Positions 48,401-56,810 of a DNA stretch of 64,000 nt are shown here, in pieces (position 1 is the first letter of the stretch; each line of letters starts with the position of its first letter). Made by a program: the position numbers and the translations under genes. The notes beneath the pieces were generated by a model, which was not told where the DNA came from, did not search any database, and saw only the letters and a program-made list of their open reading frames with translations. This DNA comes from Cristatella mucedo (taxonomy: Eukaryota; Bryozoa; Phylactolaemata; Cristatellidae): contig WPIO01000181.1 of the NCBI GenBank assembly GCA_009760855.2, positions 10,001 to 74,000 of the forward strand. Direction: 5' to 3'.

Positions 48401-51400
48401 AAAATAGGCTCCTTTGTAAATAGCAAACGAACTATTACGGCAACCCATGCTTCGGCTATAGCAAAAGTCAAGCTGGTAAAGAGCAGCAGATTTATACGGA
48501 AAGTGCAGTGCAAAGGCCAATAAATGACAGCATTTACTATTTATCGGGTGTCTTCGAGCAAGGCGAGTCGATTGTTGCGTCGAAGCTGTACGATATTTCA
48601 AGTTCTGGCACGCATTGCTGGCTCCGTCTTGTAGGCGCTTCGTAGCGTTCGGTCGACGTTCTTCATTTGCCGGTTATGTACAATTAAAAACCTTTTTTTC
48701 AGACGCTCGCGTTGGGCCTATCTACTAGCTGCTGCAGCTTGTTCGCCGATGCGTGTTCGCTAACGTATTACGTAACGATAACGTGTAATTGCTTAGGGAG
48801 CAAAAGCGATTCAAGTATCTGGAAGAGTTTCCTCTCAACCTTATCCACGAGCTCCCCCAGAGGACCGGTCACGAAGCTGAGGCAATTATTGTGATGGTGT
48901 TTGAATATGGAAAAACATTTTCCGGCCCCGGCAAGGACAATTTCAGACTGAATCGGGCAACAGCTGAACCAATAGAAGGGCACCTGTCCAATTTCCTTCA
49001 TCCGGTGTTCTACTATTACAAGCAGCTGCCAACCGGTAAGTTCGCTCGAAGAACAGTTGCAAGCTGATTCTCTTGGCATCCATTTCCGTTTCATCGTGCC
49101 ATCAAATAGTTTATCTGGACCCGAAGCCTCAGCGCCGCTGAAGCCTAAGCACGCCATTTATCACTGTATGTGTAAGTTTTCAAGTTTTGTGTAAGTTCAA
49201 TCATTTTTTATCGGCACGATAGCGATGCTTTGCAGTTTTTATATCTTTGTTCCTTGGGTATTGAGCGTTTTTCCGCAATTGCTTATGCTTCACGAGTATA
49301 AGAAATGGCCGTCACTGCCCATAAACTACCTTTTGCAACAGGACAGTAACACGCTTGCAGTTTACATATTCCAAACATTGCAGATGCAGCTTCGGCCAAA
49401 GTCTCGCGTTAAAATAAAATGCACACATTTGTATATAAAAATTTAATTTGTGTACGCAATCTCGCTAGTTAGTAATACTGTAATCAATATACATCTATCG
49501 TCAATCATTTTGGTCAAACTGTCGCAAGTGAACAGCCGCTATCGCCTGACCATGCCAGCCATTGCCGCCTGTTGCGTTGGTGAGGCATCGAGCCTTTGTC
49601 GTGCCGATTGCCAGCGATTCCATCAGCTTCTATCTGTGCATTAGGCCCGCATTAGTGCATTGGCTAGCGCTAGCTGGCGTGAGCGGCCTGCAAGCATGTT
49701 TCAACCGTGCTTCCATTGCAGCAAATTTAAAGTGCCTAGAAAGAGATTGAGTTCTCTGAGGGCACTATATAAAATGTATTATTACTATAAATAGTAGTAG
49801 TAGTAGTAGTACAATAAGGAACCGAAAACTGACAAGGCTACCATAATTGTTGACGATTACACGAAGTCGTTGAGTCATGGTATTGATCGGTTGCTCTACG
49901 CATTTATACTCTACAAAAAAATGCCTTCCTTATTAATACGTTTCAATGATATATACAATATCAATACAGCAACCTTAGGCCCACTATTTTAGTACATCTC
50001 AGCTATCCAGCAGATAAATACCTGCATTCTCCTAAGCTGACATGCAAGCCGCTGCAAGCGTGCTGCAGATGCATTTTGCTCCATCCGTGGCCAGTCAAGG
50101 CAAGAGCGAAAAAGTACTCCTCGGCAAAATCTGCTGACATGTGGAACGAGACGTAAAAAAATAAATACTTCAGTGCGTCTGTCAGAGGACAGGACATGAA
50201 CGCTGGGAGCCGATGTCACACGCGAGAACTGCAAAACAGCGAAGGTAAAGGCAAGAGGAAAACTTGTCGCACGAAACTGCTAACTATAAAGTTGTCAGTC
50301 GCGAATGACATGAATAAATCGTGAGTTCTACTAAATCAGTTCTTAAGTAGTACTTTTTCCTTTTGCATCGCGGTGCAGAGAAGGAGAAAAGAGTCGCGAA
50401 GCTTTCTATCCTAAGAAATGGGCGGAAAGAAGAAGCCACTGTCCACACGCACTGCTTTGCCACTTCCGCATTGTGGACCCTTTCATGTGTCGTAGTGTCA
50501 AGAACAAACGCATCAGCTATGACGTATCCAAATCTTCCTTCACCCGCCTCACCACCGCCGCGAGCTCCCGTTCCGAGCACTCTGCCGACGAGAGACCAGC
50601 GGTCTCCAGAAGAGAGCAGCGAGTCAGTGTTCGAGGAGGACGCTACATTTCAAGATAAAAATGTCCAAGCTGAAGCTGTGGTGCGAACCTCCATGCGTGG
50701 TCCACCAACCAAAAAGACCTGAACGACTTGACCCGAAATCTCGGTCGGTCTCAGCAAATTCTACGCACAGGTTTTGACGTCCAAGCTGAAGCAGTGGAAC
50801 TTGTTAGATGACATTGTGCTAGATGACATTATGTTAGATGACATTATGTTAGATGACATTGTGCACGTGTCTGATGACATTGTACACGTGTCTGATAGCA
50901 GTATACTAGTGTCTGATCGGAGGAAACGGTGCCGAGCTTCGTGTCCGGCTTCGTCGTCCGTACTTTTTTTGTAATCTCCGCCTGCAACTCCACCAAGCCA
51001 CAGAGACCACGTGGATATTACACAGGAGAATTTTGCATAGCGCTCGCACAGCCTAAGCGGCTTTCGGTACGCATTCGGTAGCCAACGGGTTTCGTCTCAC
51101 GCAACAAAGAAAACGTGGGAAGCATAGCAGAGTCAGTTAAGGTAGTGAGTGGCGTGGAAGTAGCAGCTCAGGACCGCTTAAAAGGATGAGCCATAGTCGG
51201 CAGCACGAGAGTAGTTGTCGTTGCGCAACGAATCGTGAAAGCGAGTACCACAGTCTAGGACCTGCAGAGCTAAAGCTTCTGTCGCCAACGGTCTATAAGC
51301 GGAGGAATGGAACAGCTAATTTATTGTCCATACAGGACCGGAGGGTACGCGGAGGCTGGAACTGGTGCAGCAGTTCAGCTGGGTATGGTGGAGCCAAGTC

Positions 51401-54400
51401 GTGGCGGGCCTCGTGGGTCAGCCTAAGAACTTTGCTCTGTATCCGTTTATCAACCGGCAGCCATCCTAGCTCTTTTTGCAAAGAAGACACGTGGTCAAAC
51501 CACTGGGACTTGAAAACTAGCCTTGAAGCCGTATTCACAGCCATTTGTAGGGGGCCTAGTTGCTTTTTTGGTGGCCCAGACTAAGGGGAATCGCAATAAT
51601 CAAGCCGAGACAAGCAAGGAGCTAGTAAAATTTTAAGACTCGCTGGCTCCATCCTTTCAGACAGTGAATCGACTTAAAAGATCCTCTTTTCTCTGGCTTA
51701 CACCCGTCCGACATCTTTGACCCTCTAGTCACGCGCTCTCGAACCGAACTCTCTTCGGCTTCTAGTCGTCTCACCGCTTTTCGTATTAATTTGAAATGCT
51801 TTGGCAGCCACCAGGCCCTCATTTTGCACTGACCGAAAGTATGGAGCAAGCGTTTGGCTTCTGAAACCACCGGCTTGACTCATTGCATTATTCAAGTCTC
51901 CGCTAAATATCCATCCGTTCCACCCAGCTTTCCCTACGTCCCACTGCACTTTTTTCGTGGTATGCTTCATACGCTAACTTAACTCATGCATGAAAGGAGT
52001 CAGGGTGAGCTACTAATCAGGAATGCTACTAACCGGTGGCCCTGGGTGGCTTTTTGTGAACTTTTGCAGGCTGGTCTTAATATGGTGCTAGTGGTCTTTT
52101 GTATGCTTGCCGATGCACGATACCTTACAAGACAGTAATCCTTAATTATTGCTTTTTTGTGCAGAGCTTTTTGTAAAGCATCAAGGATAAGGACTCCTGG
52201 TTCTTGCAGGGCACTATGGAAACGACCTATTGTTATCAGCTAAAGACGCACCTGTTGCAGTCAGTCTACGATAAACCCCAGTGAACTTATAATTTCTTTG
52301 CTCCGGCATGCGTCTTTTTACATGGTTCAGAGCACGCTACTCTAACCGGAGATCGGACTAACCGGTAGCCCACGGTGTCTTTTGGGAACTTTAGCAGGCT
52401 GGCCTAAGCACGATACTAGTGTGCATTTGAATGCTCGATACCGTGCATGTCACTAACCCTTGGGTATAGTTTCTCTTGCCCTGAGTTGTAAAGGGCCTGG
52501 ATTGAGATTTAGGTTCTCGTAGAGCCGTAATGGCTCACTAGGTAAGGCGGTTGCTTTTCACGACCTCGACCCCCAGGTCGTGGGTTCGAATCCTGCGGTG
52601 GGCGATCCTCTATCGCCACTGCAAGCGGTGGTGATAGCCGTAAAGGCTCTTCTGTCGCTATACAAAAAGAAGCTGTTAAATCAGCTAGTATTTTTTTTCT
52701 CGTAGAGCGCTATGCAAACGAGCCATTATTCTGATTATTTAGACGGGTCCGCTGCTAACACCAAGAGACCAATCTCTTCCGTGTGAAAGGCCTTTTCGCA
52801 GAATCTGTGGCGCCTTGTCACTGAGCACCACTCATCCAGGCGTCTCATCAAGCCACGCTATTCCAATACAGAACTGGAGTAGCATTTCTAAAGGTGAAAC
52901 TACCCAACTGTGTGACGAGGCGTAACAGCGTTTGTTCCTTCGAACATAGTTCGAACCTTACTGTGTATACTGGAGTGTACGTGTCGTGGAGAAGGGGCCT
53001 CTGCATTGATCGGTTAGTTACGCTTCATTGGAGCACTTATAGAACTTCGCTCTGAAAAGAGTGAACGAAACATCGAGAACGTATCAAAAGTTCTGGATGT
53101 CGTACGATAGAGATGGCTTGCCCCGTCGGTGTTTGGGGAAGGCAGTAGCTTATCTCTGACCACACATTCACGTTGGACTGGTGGGCAGTCGCTACAAGCC
53201 GTCTCTCCCTTTAGCTCACTCGGTGCAAGTCAAAATGATTACCTCAGTGTCAAGACCTTGCAACCTGTCATGAGGTGAGTATGATGGTTTCGGTTGGAAA
53301 GTTTTGAGAGCCTTCGCAATGGCGATATACCTGATGGGTTCCCAAGGCGGCTAGACTAAGTTTTTCTTCTATCTCTGTATTTGGATATAGCAGTCACCGC
53401 TCTGAGAAGAGCAGCAGACGAGACAGGCCAATTTTCTGTGAGGGAAGCAACCATTTCAAATGAGAGCTACTGGTGAACCCCCCTTCCCACCCTCCGATGG
53501 TGACTAGCCACCCCTCCACTGCACTGTGCATCCAATCGAGCCTTACGAACCGATCTGTGGTAGCTCTAGATTAGGAGTCGCCTGCCTTGAGTACCTTCAA
53601 GGCAGCTCCCAGCCAAGCTGTCTGAGGCAAAAGCCGAAGCTAGTGTTTTTGTGGGACCACAAATAATCAAGATCATTGAGTGTAACTAATGACCAAGAGA
53701 TTCTCACAGAAAAATAGAAATAAAGGCTTGAAACGGCTTCGTCGAAGCGGATCGGTGTTTCCTGCGAAATCTGTCTCAATGTGGAACTATGGAGAGTTGG
53801 TTGAGACTCCGGTAAAGAACTTGTGGTATAATTGGCTGCAGGATGTCTTCCAAATTTAAATTAAAATTACTCATCCGAGTAAGCCACAAGCTAAATATAA
53901 CATATGCATATATAATATATATATATATATATATATGTAAATGAATATATATATATATATATATATATATAAGTCTATATCCTTTATGCTCACGTCGATA
54001 CATTCAAAGAGAGTTTGGGGCTTACTCGGACGAGTAATGTTAATTTTAATTTATTTGTTTTTTTGACTAAGTGTAAACCAAATGACGTGAGTTCGTTCTT
54101 TCTCTCATAAAAATGGATACATTTTAAATGTATCACCCTCTTGGTCACAAAAACTGTTCTTGGGCTGTAATAGCTTATTTTCTGTACTTCTGAGGCATAA
54201 GCAATCGGGAAAAAACGCTTTTTATCCTGCAAATGTGATAGATAGTGTAATCTTCGAGAGAATCTGTGCATCATCTATGCCCTTTCGCTCGAACTTAGTC
54301 GTCTGCAGCCTTCAGGTCCTATACCCTTCACCCTGGACTTAAGGAGCTCTATGCGGTTCGGTGCATTGCGTATGTGTTTCCTAACTGCGCGACCGCAATC

Positions 54401-54966
54401 AAGGTTCTTTTCCATGCAAATCAAATCTTGACCGAGTCAGCTTGTGGGCATTAGAAGAGATATCACTTGCGTAGGATGAAATGCATTAATTAGCATGACA
54501 TTAGACGGCCAGGCAAGTCGAGGCAAACCATACCCTGCATTACGATTTATTATGGAACCGTGCGGTCGCGTTCTCACTATTTTACTTTGTCTTTGTCTTA
54601 ACCTTCTGGCGCCGGCAGAAGAACTGGCATGGGCATCGGCTTGCATGCTGTTCCTCCTGTCATGCCTACTTGGCGACATTAGCAGTCCCCCGAGTACTAA
54701 TTGTAGAAGGTGATATGACCAGTCGCGGGAAAATGGACACGCTACCGCGGCCGCATCGAATTCATCACATGGTCGAGGACTTCCTCACGATGTGGGACTG
54801 CCAGCTGTCGCACGTGCTGCCGTTAAGACGCTTCCTAGAAGCTTGCCTCGAGGAAGACCTGCGCAACTACTTTGCGAACCAGTGCTTCCTCGAAGCCATG
54901 ACATCATTAACTGTACCGCTGACATGCGAGAAGCTCTACCTGCAAGGACGAGGGGTCTACTCCTGA
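32295..54966 (+). CDS. FOXRED2: FAD-dependent oxidoreductase domain-containing protein 2 (ER flavoprotein)
   Basis: There are nine exons: join(32295..32502, 32826..33150, 34931..35061, 38185..38305, 39577..39801, 41253..41422, 45436..45601, 48797..49035, 54707..54966), 1845 bases, 614 codons plus TGA, with phase kept at all eight junctions. In vertebrates FOXRED2 (ERFAD) is an ER-lumen flavoprotein in ER-associated degradation. A hydrophobic N-terminal segment ([14 protein letters not shown]) looks like a signal peptide. It is followed by the FAD-binding motif [29 protein letters not shown], the second dinucleotide fold [13 protein letters not shown], the motif [18 protein letters not shown], and C-terminal VEDFLTMWD and [11 protein letters not shown]. 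The length is about 70 residues below the human protein as I recall it. The C-terminus GRGVYS lacks the KDEL-type ER retention signal of the vertebrate protein. Introns run from 323 bp to 5.7 kb and hold most of the repeats of this half of the window. It is tail to tail with RNGTT. Confidence 0.93.
32826..33150 (+). CDS. FOXRED2: FOXRED2 exon 2
   Basis: The acceptor is gtcgttgctag and the donor GTAAGA. It encodes [30 protein letters not shown] and [16 protein letters not shown], the most conserved block of the family. A possible N-glycosylation site NIT is present. Confidence 0.93.
33503..33570 (+). mobile_element. L-A-type 3' tail
   Basis: It reads gcagcaagtgtaaagacc, gatattgcgttctgtgaggg and tcatcaaatgtattact, in FOXRED2 intron 2. 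Confidence 0.5.
34248..34388 (+). mobile_element. SINE-A, best-preserved copy
   Basis: The full tRNA-like head has A-box region tctagcggttaaggtgctcg and B-box region gtgggctcgagccctgagg. The tail is gcgcctgaatagagatt, ttggggcgctatataaatga. It lies in FOXRED2 intron 2. It served as the reference for the other SINE-A calls. Confidence 0.88.
34931..35061 (+). CDS. FOXRED2: FOXRED2 exon 3
   Basis: The acceptor is ctctttgcag and the donor GTACAT. It encodes [18 protein letters not shown] and GKSVLIL, leading into the second nucleotide-binding loop completed by exon 4. Confidence 0.92.
35694..35803. repeat. Minisatellite, 23-25 bp unit, each with a CACGTG E-box
   Basis: Four full units of acggagcgcggtcacgtgcc plus ggc and a partial fifth. 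CACGTG falls at 35706, 35731, 35754 and 35777; a further one is at 35838. It lies in FOXRED2 intron 3. Confidence 0.9.
35935..35985 (+). mobile_element. SINE-B 3' fragment
   Basis: It reads tcgtagccgctaaggctctt then cagcttattaaatga, as in the SINE-B body end. Confidence 0.4.
36198..36385 (+). mobile_element. SINE-A copy with internal expansion
   Basis: The head gacctgatttggttcagg, ttaaggtactcgctg is followed by a second aaggtactcacc block, then the tail tgaaacgcctgggtggagat, agcgctatacaa. FOXRED2 intron 3. Confidence 0.65.
36622..36760 (-). mobile_element. SINE-A copy
   Basis: Reversed tail atgcaccctaagagaactta, then gccgctgggctagagcccac and ttctgggctag. FOXRED2 intron 3. Confidence 0.7.
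37469..37570. repeat. (TA)n microsatellite
   Basis: About 100 bp of AT with rare G, in FOXRED2 intron 3. Confidence 0.95.
37851..38020 (+). mobile_element. SINE-B copy
   Basis: The tRNA-like head has tcttgggtttgaatcctgcg (B box). The body is gggcgatcttttattgccgc, gatggccgtaaaggctcttc and ctgttgaatcagctag, ending in a T run. FOXRED2 intron 3. Confidence 0.8.
38185..38305 (+). CDS. FOXRED2: FOXRED2 exon 4: second dinucleotide-binding loop
   Basis: The acceptor is tttcttgaag and the donor GTTGGT (weak at +3). It encodes [18 protein letters not shown] and [15 protein letters not shown]. Together with exon 3 it gives the GxGNxA loop typical of NAD(P)H binding. Confidence 0.92.
38925..38965 (+). 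mobile_element. SINE-B 3' fragment
   Basis: It reads tgccgctatacataagaggt, tgttaaatcagctagc, matching the SINE-B end. FOXRED2 intron 4. Confidence 0.55.
39035..39155 (+). mobile_element. L-B 3' UTR fragment
   Basis: It reads atgcgtaccgaaagccgctc, gtgagtgcgctaaacaaaac, acagacggagatacattaca. It includes the L-B 3' end with its ACATT repeat. FOXRED2 intron 4. Confidence 0.8.
39192..39335 (-). mobile_element. SINE-A copy
   Basis: Reversed tail ccccctaagagagcttgg, cacggagctcgaccccacga (B box), ttaaccactgggctaaacc. FOXRED2 intron 4. Confidence 0.75.
39577..39801 (+). CDS. FOXRED2: FOXRED2 exon 5
   Basis: The acceptor is tctgctatag and the donor GTGCGT. It encodes [19 protein letters not shown], then [18 protein letters not shown] and FDIFSN. 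A possible glycosylation site NST is present. Confidence 0.92.
39955..40570 (-). mobile_element. L-A 3' part with a 103-bp tandem duplication
   Basis: The L-A tail and 3' UTR are reversed. The tail block containing gtacgctgaagaggattcgg and tacactcgataaagcgccct occurs twice at a period of 103 bases (for example 40051 and 40154) with almost no differences. FOXRED2 intron 5. Confidence 0.8.
41253..41422 (+). CDS. FOXRED2: FOXRED2 exon 6: C-terminal FAD motif
   Basis: The acceptor is tttctctgcag and the donor GTAAGC. It encodes [19 protein letters not shown] and [15 protein letters not shown], then [12 protein letters not shown], the conserved GDxx-like flavin-contacting region of the family. 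Confidence 0.93.
41520..42020. repeat. CT-rich polypyrimidine tract, about 500 bp
   Basis: Imperfect ctctctctcgctcgctccct repeats occupy the plus (sense) strand of FOXRED2 intron 6. The Ser/Leu and Arg/Glu frames over it are artefacts. Confidence 0.95.
42378..42431. repeat. (TA)n microsatellite
   Basis: About 54 bp of AT directly abut the next SINE-A. Confidence 0.95.
42432..42590 (-). mobile_element. SINE-A copy
   Basis: Reversed tail cagcatcctaagagaactta, ccatagggctcgagcccacc (B box), cttaattactgggacaaatc. FOXRED2 intron 6. Confidence 0.72.
43036..44075 (-). mobile_element. L-A retrotransposon, longest clean ORF2 3' part
   Basis: A single open frame of 231 codons (44032-43337) reads [20 protein letters not shown], then [74 protein letters not shown] and [16 protein letters not shown]. 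Its 3' UTR and (TTA)n tail end at 43036. The RT core is absent (5' truncation). This copy looks the youngest L-A in the window. FOXRED2 intron 6. Confidence 0.88.
44290..45040 (+). mobile_element. L-C retrotransposon 3' part
   Basis: It encodes RLQLVQ-like [38 protein letters not shown] and, after a frameshift, [19 protein letters not shown] 3' UTR with tgcatgctgaccagtgctcg follows, and the tail tgtaaagtgcctggatagag, tttggttctctt. It is a family distinct from L-A and L-B. It lies in FOXRED2 intron 6, before exon 7. Confidence 0.65.
45436..45601 (+). CDS. FOXRED2: FOXRED2 exon 7
   Basis: The acceptor is tttcgcgggaag and the donor GTGAGC. It encodes [37 protein letters not shown] and [16 protein letters not shown] decayed second copy of this exon lies at about 52950-53112. 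Confidence 0.92.
45658..45683. repeat. (GCC)n trinucleotide run
   Basis: About eight GCC/CGC units just inside FOXRED2 intron 7. Confidence 0.9.
45990..46078. repeat. Minisatellite, 10-bp unit ctgctgcctg
   Basis: About eight imperfect units in FOXRED2 intron 7. Confidence 0.9.
46112..46198 (+). mobile_element. L-A-type 3' tail
   Basis: It reads tgcaaagcacttagaaagag, attcggttctgtgagagtgc and (ATT)n. FOXRED2 intron 7. Confidence 0.6.
46926..47037. repeat. Minisatellite, 28-bp GC-rich unit, four copies
   Basis: The unit begins cggcggcggcagggccgcgg, with starts at 46926, 46954, 46982 and 47010. FOXRED2 intron 7. Confidence 0.93.
47255..47362 (+). mobile_element. L-A-type 3' tail
   Basis: It reads gaaatgcctagaaagggatt, gagttctcttagggggctat and (ATT)n. 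FOXRED2 intron 7. Confidence 0.6.
47645..47994 (+). mobile_element. L-B 3' end
   Basis: It reads caggtcctagactgtggaac (AGPRLWN), the 3' UTR with tttctctttgttgcgtgaaa, then a 17-bp tandem duplication of acgtagatacatacgtg. FOXRED2 intron 7. Confidence 0.75.
47995..48200 (-). mobile_element. Possible solo LTR fragment
   Basis: On the minus strand a TATA-like gtatataagc (48157-48148) is followed about 85 bases on by AATAAA (48068-48063), and the segment ends ...CA at 47995, as in a short retroviral-type LTR. No coding region or second LTR was seen, and the other border is undefined. FOXRED2 intron 7. Confidence 0.35.
48797..49035 (+). CDS. FOXRED2: FOXRED2 exon 8
   Basis: The acceptor is gtaattgcttag and the donor GTAAGT. 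It encodes [37 protein letters not shown] and [16 protein letters not shown]. Confidence 0.92.
49720..49812 (+). mobile_element. L-A-type 3' tail
   Basis: It reads gcagcaaatttaaagtgcct, gagattgagttctctgaggg, cactatataaaatgtatt and a TAG/TAT repeat. FOXRED2 intron 8. Confidence 0.7.
50363..50722 (+). other. Unexplained open frame of 119 codons in FOXRED2 intron 8
   Basis: It is rich in Ser, Pro and Glu in its second half ([30 protein letters not shown]). An acceptor-like gcatcgcggtgcag lies near 50378. No known domain was recognised and the conserved FOXRED2 protein needs no exon here. It could be chance. Confidence 0.25.
50800..50920. repeat. Minisatellite, units ttagatgacattatg and cgtgtctgatgacattgta
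   Basis: About four 15-bp units followed by two to three related 21-bp units, in FOXRED2 intron 8. It keeps an open frame (LDDI repeats). Confidence 0.85.
50990..51632 (-). mobile_element. L-B 3' part
   Basis: It carries [39 protein letters not shown] and [16 protein letters not shown] on the minus strand, with the L-B 3' UTR reversed at 50990-51250. FOXRED2 intron 8. Confidence 0.85.
51633..52240 (+). mobile_element. L-C retrotransposon 3' part
   Basis: Frameshifted coding remains ([29 protein letters not shown]) precede an L-C 3' UTR (gtatgcttgccgatgcacga) and the tail gtaaagcatcaaggataagg. FOXRED2 intron 8. Confidence 0.55.
52241..52735 (+). mobile_element. L-C 3' UTR and tail, split by SINE-B
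   Basis: It reads ctaaccggtagcccacggtg, aaagggcctggattgagatt, tcgtagagcgctatgcaaac. The tail is interrupted at 52526-52696. FOXRED2 intron 8. Confidence 0.6.
52526..52696 (+). mobile_element. SINE-B with 12-bp target-site duplication
   Basis: The tRNA-like head has cgtgggttcgaatcctgcgg (B box). The body is gggcgatcctctatcgccac, gatagccgtaaaggctcttc and ctgttaaatcagctag, ending in a T run. It is flanked by ttctcgtagagc at 52514-52525 and 52697-52708. It is the best SINE-B copy here, in FOXRED2 intron 8. Confidence 0.9.
52950..53112 (+). pseudogene. Decayed duplicate of FOXRED2 exon 7 inside intron 8
   Basis: The second half reads LEHL, stop, then [17 protein letters not shown], against [22 protein letters not shown] in the real exon. 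The nucleotide match is clear over the last hundred bases. The acceptor position is kept as catag before TTCGAAC, but the donor GT is gone. There is a frameshift in the first half and a TAG at 53040-53042. Similarity continues outside the exon: a shared gacgaggcg stretch upstream and ggcagtagctt downstream. This was therefore a genomic duplication of exon plus flanks, not a processed copy. Confidence 0.75.
53180..54700. other. Rest of FOXRED2 intron 8: inverted repeat around (TA)n, no gene seen
   Basis: It holds a degenerate inverted repeat at 53856-53889 and 54015-54053 around AT microsatellites (53915-53970). The minus frame at 53990-54274 (94 codons) has no recognised content. Confidence 0.5.
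54707..54966 (+). CDS. FOXRED2: FOXRED2 exon 9, terminal
   Basis: Among three in-phase AG candidates the one after ctaattgtag (54706) is chosen. It joins to give PTEGDM and then [15 protein letters not shown], matching the family spacing. Sites at 54682 and 54685 would add 8 or 7 residues. It ends [13 protein letters not shown] and TGA at 54964-54966. Confidence 0.88.
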
Positions 54967-55137
54967 AATGTCAGCCTCGCTACGTCACAGCCCGCGGAGC
55001 GACGACGGGTAGATAGCAGGCTCGCGGCTCACGTGTTCAAAGCCGAGCTAGCCCGACGGGAACGATCTATCGTTCCTGTCTTGCTGTACAACCGGAGGTT
55101 ATTGCTTTGCAACGACAAAGTTGTCTGGCTGACACAA

Positions 55138-55143
55138 AATAAA
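55138..55143 (+). promoter_or_regulatory. Possible poly(A) signal for FOXRED2
   Basis: This is the first AATAAA after the FOXRED2 stop, 172 bases downstream of it, in a stretch without obvious repeats. It is a sequence match only. Confidence 0.4.
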
Positions 55144-55144
55144 T

Positions 55145-56330
55145 CGCCACTCTGCACACTGCCAGGTCTCTCGAAACATTGCTTCAACTGGCTTGATTGA
55201 GAAGAAAGCACCAGCTTAGCTACGAGACACGAGACCAGCTCCTTCTATTTAAGAGAGCACAAATCTGAAATGCCTTCAATTCCCTTTGGCTATTCCCAAA
55301 GCGGCTATTGTGGGTGGCACATTTGGTGGGACCAAGATCTAGAGGGTGGCATGGGTGTGGCAACATCTGCACTATTTCTTGCTAGCTCGTGGCATTAACA
55401 TCGCTGCATTTCTTCCGGAATACTCGAACTAATTCTGCAAACACTAAGTGCCTGACTTGTCTTTTTCCTTCATATTAAAAAACCAAAATCTCATGTGTGA
55501 CATCAGAGCATTTTACAATTTTTTTGGAAATGTGCTTCAACATAAGACACTGCTCAACATGGAATACGTATTTGTCCGGCAGGTCAACTGACGTCAGGTT
55601 TATATTAAGTCCTTTGCTTTACACCGCTAGTAATACAACGACGGTACAGCAATAATGGGTGCCAACAAAGGGGAAATAATTTTCTGACTTGCATGGGTAG
55701 CTGCAACATGCACTCTCATAGTTAAAACTGAACATTGAAATGCGGCAGCTAAGCAGGACTATTAGTTTTTCATGGTGGTCATGGCCTTCCAGCAGCTTAT
55801 GTTCTCTTCGCTGAGACCCCCTTTGCTGCTGCCCGAAGTGACGACAGGACTAGTACCAGCTGAGACGCCACAGTGACCTTGACCAACCGGAAGTGGTGAT
55901 GCACCTACCTTTGGTAAGCGATTGATACTCATAATAGAGTCTGCCCGTGATTCTTAACAAGGGGGCTTACTACATTGTTAATATCAAGTTGGATGTAGCC
56001 AGCACATCTATACGTACACACGAAACTCACTGCTGATTTTCGACTTTTTTTTAAATTACATTTATTAAATATAATTTTTAGCAGGTACCAGGCTCAAACC
56101 TGTGGTTTCTTCCTTCCAGTGTGGACCGGCAAGTTTTCATAGCAAAGAATGTGGTATAAAAAGGAGCCAAGCAGAATGTAAGAGTATCAATAGCAGGCAA
56201 CAACGAGATAAACAAGCACGACAAAAGCCACTGAATGCCAGACTACCAAAGCTCGTAGCGTACGATGGACAGACAGGAAGAAGCAGGAGAAAATCAATGG
56301 CTTCGTGCTAACATGGTAAAAACAGTAAAG
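55145..56330. other. Between FOXRED2 and RNGTT: no feature recognised
   Basis: Mostly AT-rich DNA with frames under 75 codons; no repeat family seen. Confidence 0.45.
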
Positions 56331-56334
56331 AGAG

Positions 56335-56769
56335 AGGAGACAGTGAAACAGAGAAAAGCAGAGTGGGTGAGAGAGAAAGAAAGGAGAGACACAGTGGCAG
56401 AGCGTGAGTGAGAGAAAGACAATGAGAGACATAGTGAGAGAGAGAGAGAGAGACAGAGTGAGTGAGAAAGAGAGGAGAGAGACAGAAGCAGAAAGTGAGT
56501 GAGTGAGAGACATAGTGAGAGAGAGAGAAACAGAGTGAGTGAGAGAGAGATAGGGTGAGTGAGTGAGTGAGTGAGTGAGTGAGTGAGAGAGAGAGAGAGA
56601 GAGGGGAGGGAGGCAGAGAGTGAGTGAGAGAAAGACAGAGTGGGAGACATAGTGAGAGAGAGACAGAGTGAGAAAGAGAGTGAGAGACAGAGTGAGTGAG
56701 AGAGACATAAAGAGAGGAGAGAGACAGAAGCAGAGAGTGAGAGACAGTGAGTAAGAGACAGAGAGAGAC

Positions 56770-56810
<41 letters not shown>

